64,000 nt of DNA from Isoetes taiwanensis (GCA_021234155.1 JAJEKV010000036.1:6225079-6289078), one strand, 5' to 3'. Numbered from the stretch's first letter, positions 1 through 12,450 are shown. Notes: generated from the sequence alone by a model not told the origin. Numbers and translations: made by a program.

Positions 1-123
1 TGGGAGGTTTGTTTTGTCACATTTGTTCTAGTGTTGGTGATGTGCAGGTACAGGTTGGCAAGCGGCAGCAGCCTCGACTTCTCCATTCGTGTTTTTTTTG
101 GGAGCGAATTCTCAGCATTACGT

Positions 124-1068
124 TTGTCCAAGCCCCTTGCTGAAGGCTTATCACTAGGGTTTTTCCTTGAAAACCCGAAAGGGCGGGGTTTTTTAATCCC
201 GGTGATAAGCTTTCGGCAGGTATACAGACCAAACATCTTTTAGCATTGTATTTCATGGGGTCCAAGTTGTATAATTGGATATTCCCTTTATTTTTCTTCG
301 TGGGTAGTTCGCATATGTGCGGCGATCCACTATCCACTATTGTAGAAAATTTGCTGAGATGAATGAGAAGCCTATCTATCCTCTCTCGGCAGTTCCCTTG
401 ACTCTCTTTCTTTGATACCAGGCAGGGGAGGGGCTTCTCCTTGCTTGGTTTGAAGTTTGACGTCCTTTTTCATGTTGTGTTTATCTTTTTTTGGCCATCC
501 TTCAATCTTCGACCTCGATCCCGTTTTGATAAGGAAGCCATCGATCCGAGCCATTGGATCAGTATTCTCGAATGGGCGAGCATGCATCTCTCCCATGCAT
601 GCATGAATTGCATGCATTTTCTGAGGCTCTTGTTCATTTGGAGATCGCTATTTCTTGCAGGTTCTTCATCGACTTCTCATTGGCGTTTTCTCCTCTCTTA
701 GCAGTTCCCTTGACTCCCACCCACCCTCCCTTAATGTGCATATTATAATAAATATTATTTCTTGTTGCGTGGCCCGTGTGACCAGCCCTCGCTTTTTCGA
801 GGTGTAAATGTTATTTTCCTGTCACGTGGCACACGTGACCAGCCCCTCGCTGTTTCGAGGTTTTTTCTCTATTGGTTTTTTTGTTGATGATGTCAGGTCC
901 GTGGTGATGCGCGACTTCGGTATTCTCTATGGAGCGTGGGTTTTTTTGTGGGAATATTTAGCAGCCTTGTGTTGTCCAAGCCCCTTGCCGAGATTTTATC
1001 ACTAGGGTTTTTCCTCGAAAACCCGAAAAGGCAGGGTTTTTTAATCCCGGCGATAAGCTCTCGGCAGG
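124..1068. repeat. Two direct copies of a ~97-bp foldback repeat
   Basis: A ~97-bp unit at 124-220 recurs at 973-1068 in the same orientation with about a dozen changes. Each unit is an imperfect inverted repeat: it starts with CCTTGC(T/C)GA and CTTATCAC or TTTATCAC, and ends with GATAAGC and TCGGCAGG, with GGGTTTTTC and GGTTTTTTAATCCC near the centre. Shorter duplicated pieces lie between the copies: AGCAGTTCCCTTGACTC-type text near 400 and 700, and a ~40-bp unit (CCAGCCCCTCGCTGTTTCGAGGT-like, seen in two versions) at 763-801 and 822-861. The whole 0-1.1 kb therefore looks like a repeated non-coding unit, perhaps non-autonomous transposon DNA. I see no credible gene here. Confidence 0.6.
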
Positions 1069-1215
1069 TACACTAGCCAACACGGTTTTTGTGTTTTTTG
1101 CGAGTCCCTTACCAGAAATGACTATAAGCAAAACGAGAGGTGCCCAGAGGCCCCAACATATGATCTGGGTCGTAGGATCGATGAATCTGACGCATGTGGT
1201 AGTCCAGGGTGCATC

Positions 1216-1830
1216 ACATAGACATCGAAATAAGATTTGGTTTGATGAAGAATGTAGGATTGCACGTCAAAATTTGAAACAATTTCAAGGTGATCCTAGG
1301 AAGCAACGTTTACAAGAGTATTGCAAAATTCTTAAGAAAAAAAAGTTAAAATATGCGAAATGTAAACAACAAAATATTATATGAACAATTGTTATCACGA
1401 CCTGCAAATTTTTGGAAACTTATGAATACAAGGCATGGTTCCTGCATGGAGAATTAGGTGCATATGATATACAATAATGTGAAGGGGAGTTATCTATCTC
1501 GGTCTCTAAAGAAAAGTAGACGGAATCATTTTTCTCACAATAAACGATGTTGGTAGAGCCATACGAAAGCTAGCAAGTAGGAAAGCTACTGATTCTAATG
1601 GTTTACAAGCAAAATTGCAGAAATGGGGAGGCGATTGTGTAGCATTTGAAATCATGAAGGAGTTTAATATAGCCATGGATCTTGGTTTTCAATATGAATG
1701 ACAATTAAGCAGGATAATGCCCATTTATAAGAGTGGAGATAGGAATAAAGTTGCCAATTATTGCACTATCATGGTGAGTAGCCTTATAGCAAAGCTACTT
1801 CGGAGAAAAAAAAACGTTAATGGCAAAAGG
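1216..1830 (+). pseudogene. Decayed LINE (non-LTR retrotransposon) fragment
   Basis: Broken reading frames on the plus strand resemble the linker and start of a plant LINE reverse transcriptase. Around 1225-1370 the translation has a WFDEECRIARQNL motif followed by a Lys-rich helix, typical of the region between the endonuclease and reverse transcriptase. Around 1550-1800, after several stops and frame changes, there are a KATDSNGLQAK-like block (family: KAPGPDG) and a MPIYKSGDRNKVANY block (family: PIFKKGD...NYRPI). No catalytic YADD block follows, so the piece is truncated as well as mutated. It ends about 150 bases before the F-box/PP2 start codon. Confidence 0.65.
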
Positions 1831-1976
1831 TTAAAATCCCTGGCATCATATGACCGGACCCTTTGGTTTATTATGCATGGGATTGGTCTCTATTTATTAA
1901 GAGTGGTGTGGTCCATGGCCCTTTTTGCGTTTTATTTCATAGCTTCAGTTTGAATGTAGATTTACATTTGTTTTGA

Positions 1977-4814
1977 ATGGCAACGCCCACTACTAATCTC
2001 CACGATCTGCCACTCGATTGTCTCGTTTCTGTCCTTGCCAAAACATCTCCTATTGATGTTGGCAGATCGGCTTTGGCATGCCGTAAATTTTTGGAGGCTT
2101 CTAGGTTGGTTAACGTTTTAGAGCCGATCCTTCCACCTAGATACGAGGAGCTTTTGTGCCTGGCTTGTGATGAAACTGTAAGGGAGCTTCGTGGAGCCAA
2201 GAACATCTATGACCGGCTTGCTTCTCAGATTTTTATCCGGGAAGGAAAGGAGGTAAAAGGCTACCATCAAATTAAAAAATTAATCTGAGGCCTATAGCAT
2301 ATCACAGTCCAATTATATATTGACATAGATATTCTGGGTGGATCGTGCTACTGGAGGGATTAGCTACATGATATCTTCAAAAGCAATGGATATTGTTTGG
2401 ATGGATGATCACCAGCGTTATTGGGAATGGCGTCCACACAGCAAATCAAGGTACTTCTTAAACTGGATATTTTTCCATATAAGGAATTTTAGTTGCTTTG
2501 ATATATCTAGAGATTTCTCAAACTAGTTTTACACAATGGAGCCATTAGCCATGTATATAGCAAGACAGACTTTGTAGTGAGCATCCAGATAGATTTATTC
2601 TCAAATGCCGGCAATTTTTACTCATGTATGTTCATTCAGTTTTCTGAGATAGCCTCTATAAAAAACATGCATTTGTTGATTTGGTACTGGATAAGAGTTA
2701 CACGAAATTCTTGATATATTACATGGTAAGTAATCTTTCTCCACATCAATCTGACTGTTGTACTTGCAAGATGAGATGAAGATAAACATAAAATATATTA
2801 CATTGTTTGTAATTTGATGTGTATTGATCAAAATAAAGAGATAAAAGATATGCAATCAGTCAAGACAGTTCTGATGGAATTTCATACCACTTTTTTGTAG
2901 TGTTCCTAGTTTTTTATTTTACAATTTTCACTCGTGTTGGTTGATCCTTCTGCAATAGTCTTTGTCTATTGGAGGACTTATGCACATAGCTTTGCGGGTT
3001 ATTGTACATAATCTGCTTGAGGGGAGCGTTAATCCCATCTTATGGATGCCAAGAATGTCTGTTATAATCCGCAGAATATGTTGCCAGATGAGAAATAGAA
3101 CAGGCCCACTGGCTATGTGAAATACCTGGCTAATCCCAGTCGCTCGACTTGCTAGAGAGCTCTTCCTAAAGCATATTTCACAGAACACACTTATTTATGG
3201 TGTTGGGAGAAAGAAATTATCTCTATTGGCTAAGCATTTTTACCTAATTATTTTGGATCGAAGCATCGGCCGAAAATTTATAATCCAAGATTTTGATCCT
3301 CAAAATATTATTGGAAAATATATTGATTTTGATGTGCTTGATCAGGCCAGTTGTTTGACTATATTAAGAGCAAGACCTTGACTCTCCTTCTATCTTGTGC
3401 AATAAGGAGTTTTTTGTCCCAGTATCCTTAACACGAAATGCAGGACTGAGAAGGCATTCGTGTTCAATTCAGCTTGATGCAATAATGCTTATGTGAAAGC
3501 TGAATATTCCCGTGACTTTGCCCTGAGAGATGCCTCCTGTATCTTTGAGCTTTTCCCACTATATTCTTGTAATGCTCCATGTGCAATTTGCTATATTCTG
3601 GACCAGAATGTTAAACATATCTGCACTGTAGAATTATGTAATTCTTATGGTAACGTTCGTTTTGCAAAAGCCTTTCACAGTCATCAGATAATATATCTGT
3701 TTCTAATCTCATGATTCTATGGGAAGGCTCAAGCCACTAGCTTTGTTAAAAACATGCGCCTGATGTCTTAAAAATGCCATCTGAGATATGCCAAATTCCT
3801 TGACATCTTGAGATGGCATTTCATATTATCATGGAAGATTTTCCTCCATCCAGAACTTTCTGTATTTTCCAATGTTGGTTTTGACCTCTTTATCATGAAG
3901 AATGTTAGAGCTCATTGTACGTGATTATGCTGCTAATAACTGCGCTTTTTCATGCAAATCCCATTCCTCACTGGATTGATCTGCACTAGGTCATGCAAGA
4001 GTTTTCGCAAATCTTTGCCGTCTTAGTACTTTATGATTCAGCATTTTTCTTACAGATCTCATTGTTTTCTGTAGTAGAGCATATTTGTTGCCTACAGTTC
4101 ACCTTTATTCAAAGCTTTTAGGAGTGCCATGATTTTTAAAGGAAATTTCTATATATTGTTCCCAGAATTCTTCACATGAATAGGGAAAACAAATCTTCTC
4201 TGACGTGATTGAACATTTAGCACCTTGGAGCTGCTTGCAAACGTTTTCTATGTTCAATCACAAATCATTGCATTGAACATGCATGCGATTCTACAACTAA
4301 CATTTCTTTCTGTTTTTACATCTGCAGGTTCTTTGAAGTTGCATATCTGAAGGCAGTGTGCTGGTTTGAGGTAAGAGGTGCATTGGAATGCTGCTTGCAT
4401 CCTGGTTATTACACTGTATCAGTAAGAATGCAGTTGGATAATGGATGCAACCGTGGTTGGTTTTGGGAACCAGCAGAGTTTGTTCTTTCTACATCAGATG
4501 GCCAGCACAAGGCTTTACAATGCCATATAAAGAATTACAAACGATCTGATTCTATGAAACCTACAAAAGATTTAGTTCCTGCAAGGCTTGTGGATGGGAT
4601 ATGGACGGAATATGATGTTGGCGATTTTGTTGTTAAAAATGCAAACCACCCAATTAGCATACAATTGTCTATGACACAAGTTGGAAGTCATTGGAAGCAT
4701 GGCCTCTTTGTGGATTGTATTATAGTGCGTCCAAGTTATCTTATTCCTGCACAGGAATTGTCTTTTGCAAGGTCTTCCTGCATAAGCCGATGGTTCAGGT
4801 CATTGTCTACATAG
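1977..4814 (+). CDS. F-box protein with PP2 (phloem protein 2, Nictaba-like) domain
   Basis: Three exons can be joined without a stop: 1977-2252, 2329-2450 and 4328-4814. Both introns are GT-AG (76 bp and 1,877 bp), and the result is 294 residues. Residues about 8-50 form an F-box (LHDLPLDCLVSVLAKTSP start, then DVGR and ACRKF). Residues from about 93 to the end form a PP2 domain: FWVDRATGG, YMISSKAM, IVWMDD..YWEW, a CWFEVRG core, and a C-terminal GLFVDCIIVRP strand. In this family the F-box binds SKP1 in an SCF ubiquitin ligase and the PP2 part is lectin-like, so a substrate receptor that may bind glycans is expected; that is inference. The length fits plant F-box/PP2 proteins (about 250-320 residues). 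The start is the first in-frame ATG before the F-box. Confidence 0.88.
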
Positions 4815-6860
4815 ACTTCCAAACGTAGTTGGGATAGGAGAGATCAGTATTAGGAATGGGCACAGTCGGCTGCTAGAATGGAATAAACAGCTCTTCTTAA
4901 GATACTATTAAAAATGGTATAATTGAGATCTAAGCATATATACAATCTCATAAGTTAAGCCTGAATATTTTCACATGTATGTATGCCAAGCAATGTTGGC
5001 ATGCTGTTCTATGAGATTTGATCTAACTGCCATACGCGAAGAGGGCTGTGCCAAAGGGCGTTCTATGGTAAAAATGACGTGAAGACCCGAATATGTGACT
5101 GTTTCCAGGGTTAATGTTACATCCTGAGGCACACAGCACTGCAACCAACAGTTGAAGATCCAGAAATTGGAGGCCCAATTCCATCCCATTCTGCCAATCA
5201 CTTTATTCCAATTTCAAGAGGTAAGTAAATCTGATTTTGAATTCTGTTGTAAGGATGTTTTGTTGCTTTGCTTCTTTGAATTTAGGCTGCTAAACAATTC
5301 AAAGTAATGCATGATTTCACAAAGCATTTTTGTCTAGAAAAATGTTTAGTTTCCTGTACTTTCATTCCTTGCCTGATATAAGCAGTATTTCCCTTGAGTG
5401 TTTTTCAGCAAAGCAATGGAATTTAGAAAGTAATGCAACTAGACTATAGCTATTGCTCAATTCCTACTTTTGGTGGGCATGTGATTACCTGCAGACCTTT
5501 TGTTAGAAATATGGTACTTTTCTTGCTTGCTGCCAGCAAAATCCACGTAAGAAATTTGCAGTGGGGAAACACTACTGTAGAATCTGTATTATATATATAA
5601 TCCAGTGAATGCAATCTTATGCTGAATATAATGGCTGGTTGGAAGGCATATACAATAGATCCTGTGAATGCATTTTTATATTGAATTTAAAGGCTGGAAG
5701 GTGTTAATTTCCAATTGGGCTTCATATGGGAGCTCCATTTTAGAAATGAAATCAAATTTTGGAATAGAGTTGGTGATCCAAAAGCTGCAAGTAACCATTT
5801 GTCTGTTAGCAGGATCTTCTATATGATTAAAGCTTACTGACTCATTTGGACATGTAAAATAACAAGGCTACAACCCTTCAATCATCATATGCGTGTCATG
5901 TTCAGTCACCCCAAGTGATGGGTACATGGTCTTTAACAATTGACAGATATTTTCATCATGCATAGTCAGGCCTGAACAGTTAAATGGGCTGGAGAACACG
6001 ACAATAAAGAGGATATGATCGGCTCTTCTGCCACCTGTCAAAAGTTGGAGATGAAGATTCTTTTGGTAGTGATAATGTAGGTGTGGCAGACATTTTACAA
6101 GATCAGTGACACTTGGAAAGCAAATGTTAGATTTCTACTGGAATTTCTCGTGGAAGGGCCATATCAGTTTATTTTTTGACCGTACAGCTCCACAAAACTA
6201 GATTGTGCTTGACAAATCTGGTTCTTTAACCTTGTAATAATCCACAACTAAGTTTTTTAGAAGGCTCTTGCATGAGGCAAGAATGTGGTGAAAGTGCTTA
6301 TTTTGCTTTTCTGATTAGCTGTCCTTCTGACATTTAGCAAAGTTGCTAGTATTATTATTTTTCACACACAGTATACTTGAAGGACCATAGAAAGATAGAT
6401 TAGCCCTGACATTATTTGTATAGTAGTGTTGCTTGCAAAAGATAAAGCACCCATTTATTCATATTTTGTCTTGGCGGTTGGAAGTGTTTGCATATGACTC
6501 TTCTTGCTTGAGTACATATTCTTGATTACTAATTATCAGTATTGGAGGAGTATCAGTGCTGGAGGAGTGTTATCAGTATTATTCCATTTTTTGGCAAATG
6601 AATCATGCACTATTATCAATTGGAAGCATAATTTTGTAAGTTAACTTATTATTTTCAAAGGTCTTGAATTTTGCCATGACACAGGAAGAAAAACTGTAGA
6701 GAATGATATTGAGATGATTGGTTGGAACAGCCCCAACAAGGGCTACATATAAGTGCCTAAGAGGTATGCCTCTTGGCTATGGACATGACTACTCATTTAA
6801 GGAGATGACTCTATGAGGGTGGGATTGCCACCTCACTACATGCCACGTCATGCCACGTCA
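4815..6860. other. Intergenic DNA, possible 3' UTR of the F-box gene
   Basis: No convincing gene. A good donor (AAGAGGTAAGTAAAT) at about 5215-5229 suggests a spliced 3' UTR or a lost downstream exon, but no coding continuation is seen. Near 5590-5700 a phrase (GAATGCA..TTAT..TGAAT..GGCTGG) is repeated twice about 65 bp apart. Around 6840-6862 there is a short tandem (CATGCCACGT twice) next to the palindrome GTTGATATCTCAAC at 6873-6886. Confidence 0.4.
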
Positions 6861-6879
6861 TCCTAGGTGGAGGTTGATA

Positions 6880-7944
6880 TCTCAACACTCGCCCTCAAAC
6901 TTCACCTTAGCTCTAGCCATAGTCATCATGGCCAGGTTCATGTGTCTTTGCGACCTCCATCGTCGCTTTGGAACACTATAAGTAGCACCTTTCCTCAAGC
7001 ATTTATACGTTCTGAGGATCCCTTGTGCTTGTCGCTTCTTCTTCTTAATCCGTTCTTTTCCATCATCCAGAATCAGTATCGGATTAAATCGTGTTCTAAT
7101 TGCTTGTGAAGATTCCATTTGCAACAGATCCTCATTATCTCCCCCTTGCGAATGGATATCTTCTTTAGATTCTTGTCGCCATTGAACACATCGGTTATCT
7201 TCTGTTATCATAACTGTTAAACCATGTCCTGGCATCTCAAGTTCTGGGCTATCATAATTCTCGATGATCTGTACTCCCATAGAAGCAATCTTCAACCTAG
7301 CAGTTAGGTGCAACGCTTCTTTTATTTGATCATAATGGAGTTCCGCCCATGACCAGACTCCTTTAAAATTTTTGAAACTGAATATTGAACTCACGATCAA
7401 ACTCCCAGATAGAGACGGCTTCTTTACTGAGAAATAACCTGCCAAGTCTATTCAAGAAAGCTTCTAAGGCTTCTACTCGTTTCTACATCAAAGTATATGG
7501 CGGTGCCATAGAAAATGGGATATAATTTGATTGCGGATTTGAGTCTTCAAGAAGAAGACCTGCAAGAATAGAGGATATAAATTCAATGGTATTAGGTAAC
7601 TGGGTGCTTGGGCAATTCACTTCCTTGCTGGCCTCCATCCTTCCATCGTGTGCAAGAGGATTTAATCCTCTGATCTGTATTCCAGCAATGCCTTCTTCAA
7701 TTTCTGCTACTCTATTCTGATCGCTCTTCAAATCGCTGCTCCCTGGATCTTCCTGAGCGCTTTTGTACAGATCGCTGCTGCTCAACTCTGTATTCAAACA
7801 TTTTTGTTGACGATTCCTTAAACCGGTTCGTATTGATGTCTCTTGGCCACATATGCTGCCACGTTGGCATGGAACATCTTCGGATCTGCATTCAGCATCT
7901 TCGGAAGCGTACATCAAAATATGTTTTGTGAGGCACAAAGCCAC
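6880..7944 (-). pseudogene. Two broken minus-strand frames, probably retroelement-derived
   Basis: Minus-strand frames at 7944-7483 and 7445-6882 appear to be one interrupted coding stretch. A third frame bridges them (VEALEAFLNRLG.. around 7480-7390), so one or two frameshifts are needed. The second frame ends in a basic tail (KVKFEGEC), directly followed on the minus strand by a GAGTGTTGAGATATCAAC sequence. That resembles the junction of coding region and a TGTTGA-starting LTR in plant retrotransposons. I do not recognise a conserved domain, and the reading as retroelement coding is inference from the layout. No second LTR was found in the window. Confidence 0.35.
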
Positions 7945-8095
7945 ATCAGTCAGACATAAAAAATAAATGCAAGATGTAGTGTAAATGTGGGCACTTTGAC
8001 ATCATTGAGCCCGACGTCTGCTATAACGAAGACACAATGCATATAGCAAAGCAATAGCACAAGAAAGAACTTGTCGCTCCTTGGGAACCACGACG

Positions 8096-10196
8096 TCAGT
8101 CTGGAACCAATCTTCTCCAACCTAGTAAGAAAAAATATATGACAACGTTAAATAGCGAATTCTTAAACCAAATCAGACGGTTATTCATTCTACCTGAAGC
8201 GCTCTGCCACCCGCATCTCGACGGGGACCCGAATAGAAGAGAGCATCTGCGCATCAACAAAGCCACCTGCACACCACAACTATCCGAATCCCTCTGACGT
8301 GGCGCATCCATATCACGAATGAAGAGGGGGGCGCAACCCCCTCTCACATCCCCAGACGCTCCTCTAATATGCATGTAAAGCCTATACATCCTACATGTTG
8401 TGCGAGTACTAAGAACCCTCCTCCCCTCACTATTTAAATGCTTGCGAATAGCAATGATGGTCAACTGCATGTCCATGCATGCTCATATGATGCTCCATGT
8501 CACCTGGATCTGCATGCATCTCTGCCTCTGCCTCCACTTCTCCTATTCGTGACCTGCCCCTTCCCCTGCCCCCACCTCGGCCCTTTGCCACCCCTCCCCC
8601 CTTCCTCTTGCCCCCTGCCCTGCCCGACCTCTAACCCTATCATCAGGACACAGAACCCTTTGGCTCGAGCTGACGGAATGCAACAATCCGGTGTTGTGTC
8701 TCATGAAATGCGGTCTGAAGAGAAACTGTATCATCGTGAGAGTGACTGGAAGATGGTATAGATGCAACCACATCTGGCGGATCGAGGGTATCACTAGAAA
8801 TGATGACACCTGGTGACGAAGCCAAGCTACAAGCATGTCTGCAGTGGTATCTCTCAACATAGAGGTCATCTCGCCAAATGTCAACCTGGTGCGCCGTACA
8901 GGGCTGGATAGTGCACCAAGGGAGGGTGCGGTATCTGGGTATGCCAATGAGGCAAAAGAGTACGTAGTGCAAGGAGACAACGGTGTAGGAGAGGTAACGG
9001 ACGTGGAAGATGCGGATGCTGAAGGGATTGGAATGTCACACACAAGACTAGATAGTGCATGGGTAGATGAACTAGCTAAGGGGGGTCGTGGAATGTGGAG
9101 GGACATACGATGACATAGGAAGAGATGCTTTCTGGAAGGGAAGCGAGGAAGGGAGGCGCGACTAAGGATAAATGGTCAGATCAGAGGACGAAGATGGACC
9201 CGCTAGGGGGGCCATGGAAGGTGGAGGGACATGTGAAGACGTGGCATAAGGTGGTAGTCTAGGAGGAAAGTCAGGAAGGGAGGTGGTACGAAGGGTGAAT
9301 GGTAGAATGGGTATACGAGAGGTGGGCAATGAAGGGCCCTCGACCTCAATGAGTAGTGTCCTGATATAGAGGTCTACATCAACGGATGGAGGTAGGATAG
9401 TGGAGGTGCAAGACGCAGAGGGAGGTGTCTCAAACCCTATCCCTACATGTGACGCAAGATCCACTGTGGCTCCCATATCAATCCCACCAAGCTCACCTAC
9501 TGCACCGACTGCTGCTCCAACTACTACTCCATCCCTTCCGTGTACATCCTCACCCTGCACTGCATGTCTCTCATGTGGAACCTCTCCCTCCTCTACATCC
9601 ATATGGCCATTGTGGGCCAAGAGCCTACTCTGTGTCTCACAAAAACGGGACTCTGCGTCTTTGTCTCGTCATATATGCGCATCAGTCCGAATATGATCTG
9701 CTATCCTTTGTCCCCCCCCCCCTCCCCGTGGGTATCTCTGAGCTAACTCTTGAGGAGAGTACACCCTCGTGTACCTCTCCCACTCGGCCACCACCTGTCT
9801 CTGCAGTCTCGCCCTGTAATGAGTATCCTGTTAAATGACAAGAAACTTTGGCCTAGCGCACCTCGCCTGTCCGCGGGCTTGGCTCCTCTGCCTCTCCCTC
9901 TTCTGTATGGCCTCATCCTCAAGATCAACTGGCCGTGTCCTGCGTGCACCTGGGCGTCGAGCAACCCAAGGTACCTCAGGTTGCTTGTTCTTCTGGTGCT
10001 TCTGTGCACCATTCAACAACAAGCCTATATAACCCTCTCCACGGTCGAGGGTGTGTGAACAACCCTCGTAAACATAAAACCACCTATCCTCTGATCTAGT
10101 TGGCAAACCGGGGATGGTTGTCAACAACCGTCTGATCCTCCAACACCCATGGATCACATCCCTAAACCAATAAAATTGAACCCTAAGTCTATGCAC
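8096..10196 (-). pseudogene. Decayed transposon-type gene with a Ulp1/C48 protease core
   Basis: Read on the minus strand from 10196 to 8096. The first frame (10196-9831) has RWFYVYEGCSH and a basic, Arg-rich tail. A Ser/Pro/Thr-rich, low-complexity middle follows (9620-9162 and 9106-8543, in different frames). The last frame (8476-8096) contains PRQRDSDSCGVQVALLMR, which matches the end of the Ulp1/SENP (C48) cysteine-protease fold: the oxyanion Gln in PRQR and the nucleophile Cys in DSCGV. The His and Asp part of the catalytic site is not visible. Ulp1-like domains of this kind are carried by plant Mutator-like and CACTA elements. Several frame changes make it non-functional. An 11-base run of C sits at about 9712-9722. 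Confidence 0.5.
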
Positions 10197-11080
10197 CCAA
10201 AAACTTTACCACTAAAAAGAGAGACATAACAAACCCTAAAACCCCAACCCTTAAACTAAGTAATGGATCTAGTTAACCTATATAGAGAAATCCACCCATC
10301 AAGCACAAAGGTCCTAATCGGTGGAGGTGGAGGTGGAGATGGCGTTGGCGGCATCACACCCTCGCCCTGTTCATGTGCGCCCTCCCCATATATATTATCT
10401 AAGGTAAGATGCAAGAAAAAAAAGCATTAATATTGTTGAGTACTAATAAGTACTAAAAGAAAGGGCACAATGAAAAATTAAAATCAACCATAACGAAGTT
10501 CGCATTTCTATGATCACCACATCTATGCATAAAACTATTTCTTTCTATTATGCATCCGTTTCAATGAATTTTAATGTTTCTTAATAGTCCCGAACATGGT
10601 GCAATAGCAAGTACATAGCACACGATAGCGCACAATAAAAAGAAATTGAAACAAAATGCACTAACCATTGAAACAAAATCATACGAAATGCTATTCATTT
10701 GGGATTAAAGAAAATACTGTAGCAAGGCATATCAGTTTGTCTTATTCACAAAATTCCAAGAACATGGGAATTCTTTTACAATATAACCTTGGGGAGGTTT
10801 CTCAAAAAAGTTCCTAAAAGCAAAACAAATACAATCCCAATCCAATTCAAACCAGTGTCAAAAATTTTGGAAATTTTATATAAATTCATTATTAAAAAGG
10901 AGCAGTATAGAGAGCTCGTTTGCCAAGAAGAGCTTGTGAGAATACAATATCTCAATGCAAAGCATGTTTTGGAGAAATAATACTGAGCCAGCTTCCTGAT
11001 ATCAAAGTTGAGAATCTCCTTGTGTAGGCTTACCTGACATCACGATATTTGTGGCAAGTATATGATTCTTCGATTCTTCT
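10197..11080. other. Non-coding stretch, nothing recognised
   Basis: It contains a short GGTGGAGGT triplet run near 10320-10345 and an unremarkable 63-codon Lys-rich open frame (10789-10980) that resembles no family I know. GGGGAGGTTTC at about 10792-10802 belongs to a motif that recurs at 11.1 and 12.5 kb in both orientations. Confidence 0.3.
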
Positions 11081-11595
11081 TTGCCAATCTTCCTGGTAAT
11101 CAGAAAAACTTTGGAGTGGAAACCTCCCCTTCCTGTGCTGGAATCTTTGGAATGGAAACCTCCCCTTCCTCTGCTGGACTTCAGATTTTCGCTTTTTCAA
11201 GGGTTAGACCTGCCAAAATTTACAAATTTCTTCCAAAATGAGCTTCAGATTGCAATAAATTTCTTCCAAAACAGATTTGATGGAAGAATTCCCTTGCTTT
11301 TTGAAGAGATTTTACCTCATGAGACAAAAATTATAGTAAAGAAGCTTGAAGGCGTGCTTGTTTCGGAAAGAACTTTTGAAAAAGAAATTGCATCTCTAGC
11401 ATGGTTGCATCATACTAATCTACTTTCAATCCTTGTCTTCTGCTTCAAAAAGAATAGTCATTACATGCTAGTATATGAGCATTGCAAATCTTCAAAAATG
11501 ACTTTAAAGAAATCATCCCTGAATGAATACCAAGCAATGGTATAAGTTGCTGAAGCTTTGAAGTACTTACACGAATAAGACTTTGAACCTATACC
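11081..11595 (+). pseudogene. Receptor-like kinase remnant (kinase N-lobe)
   Basis: The plus-strand translation contains LPHETKIIVKKLEGVLVSER and then a FEKEIASLAWLHHTNLLSIL..C..LVYEH string. This is the VAIK-lysine strand, the alpha-C helix and the hinge of a plant receptor-like kinase; the KKLEG signature is common in G-type lectin S-receptor-like kinases. After a stop at 11545 the frame resumes as VAEALKYLHE, the helix before the catalytic HRD loop, followed by another stop. The glycine-rich loop is poorly kept and the HRD, DFG and C-lobe are absent. The start of the frame is a duplicated ~36-bp unit (LEWKPPLP encoded twice) not expected in a kinase. This is a truncated pseudogene. Confidence 0.7.
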
Positions 11596-11705
11596 ACATC
11601 AGAGCAGAGGAAAATCTGCCACTGCAAAATTCGCGTATAAATACTGAACTTACACTACATCAGAGCAGAGGAACATTCGCCACTGCAAAATCCGTGTATA
11701 AATAC
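11588..11705. repeat. ~64-bp tandem duplication
   Basis: The phrase containing CAYATCAGAGCAGAGGAA and GCCACTGCAAAATYCG..TATAAATAC occurs twice in a row, and CAGAGCAGAG continues once or twice more to about 11735. It lies directly downstream of the kinase remnant. Confidence 0.6.
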
Positions 11706-11709
11706 AGAG

Positions 11710-12450
11710 CAGAGATTCTGATACAGAGCAGAGGTTTCGGTTTCTAAAAGATATATCCGTAAAATAACCAGCATTTCCACAGAAGGAAATCAAGCTTTTT
11801 AAATGGGCACTATGCTAAATTTCAGAAACAATAGCATTATCGAAGAAATTTTTAATATTTTCATCCCTGAGCTTATTGCGCTGTAAATATGAAGCAAGGC
11901 ACAAAGGGATATCATTTTGAAGCTCTATAGACGTCGGAACAGAAAAAAAGATCGTTATTAGAAGTCGAATGGACGGGACCAACAAATGATCACCGGAAGA
12001 ATGAATTGGGAGGCAAAAATTCGCAGAAAGGGGCAGAAGTAAAATCAAGCTTTCCAAAACATTTAAAAAATCCAAAGAACAAGGATGTATGCTTATGAAA
12101 TCGTTTCCCGGGCCTTTTTGGAGCAACCGCTTGCTTTAGAGCTTTAAATACAAATGTCTGCCATGCAAAAATTCAAAATTTAGATCATCCAACATGAATC
12201 AGAGGATCAAATTCGTAAAAAACAATCTTGCTTGCTGATTCCTTGCCTTGAATCCGGTCCGGCAAAGGTAGGGCCTCCAATTCAATAAGAGCTTTTCGCG
12301 CTTCTCTTGCTACAGAAAAGGAACTCCAAAAGCCCCAAATAGAAATTCATGTACGAAATTAGTGAAAGGAGCAATCCAATCTCACTGTTCATATTAAATT
12401 CTGGCATTTATGAGGAGTGGATCTCGTCGATCAAAAAATTCTAATCCAAG
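11710..12450. other. Non-coding stretch
   Basis: Only short open frames such as 11815-12126 on the minus strand, with no recognisable domain. No RNA gene or element end was identified. Confidence 0.3.

Noticed and set aside
3493-3714. 73-codon frame inside the F-box gene's large intron
   Set aside because: No domain, Cys-rich by chance, and surrounded by stops; the exon 2-3 join is clean without it.
9400-9838. Two overlapping plus-strand frames rich in Pro, Ser and Thr
   Set aside because: They are opposite-strand shadows of the low-complexity linker of the Ulp1-bearing remnant.
10230-10260. Telomere-like repeats (AACCCTAAAACCCC words)
   Set aside because: Only two or three degenerate units, too few and irregular to call an interstitial telomeric tract.
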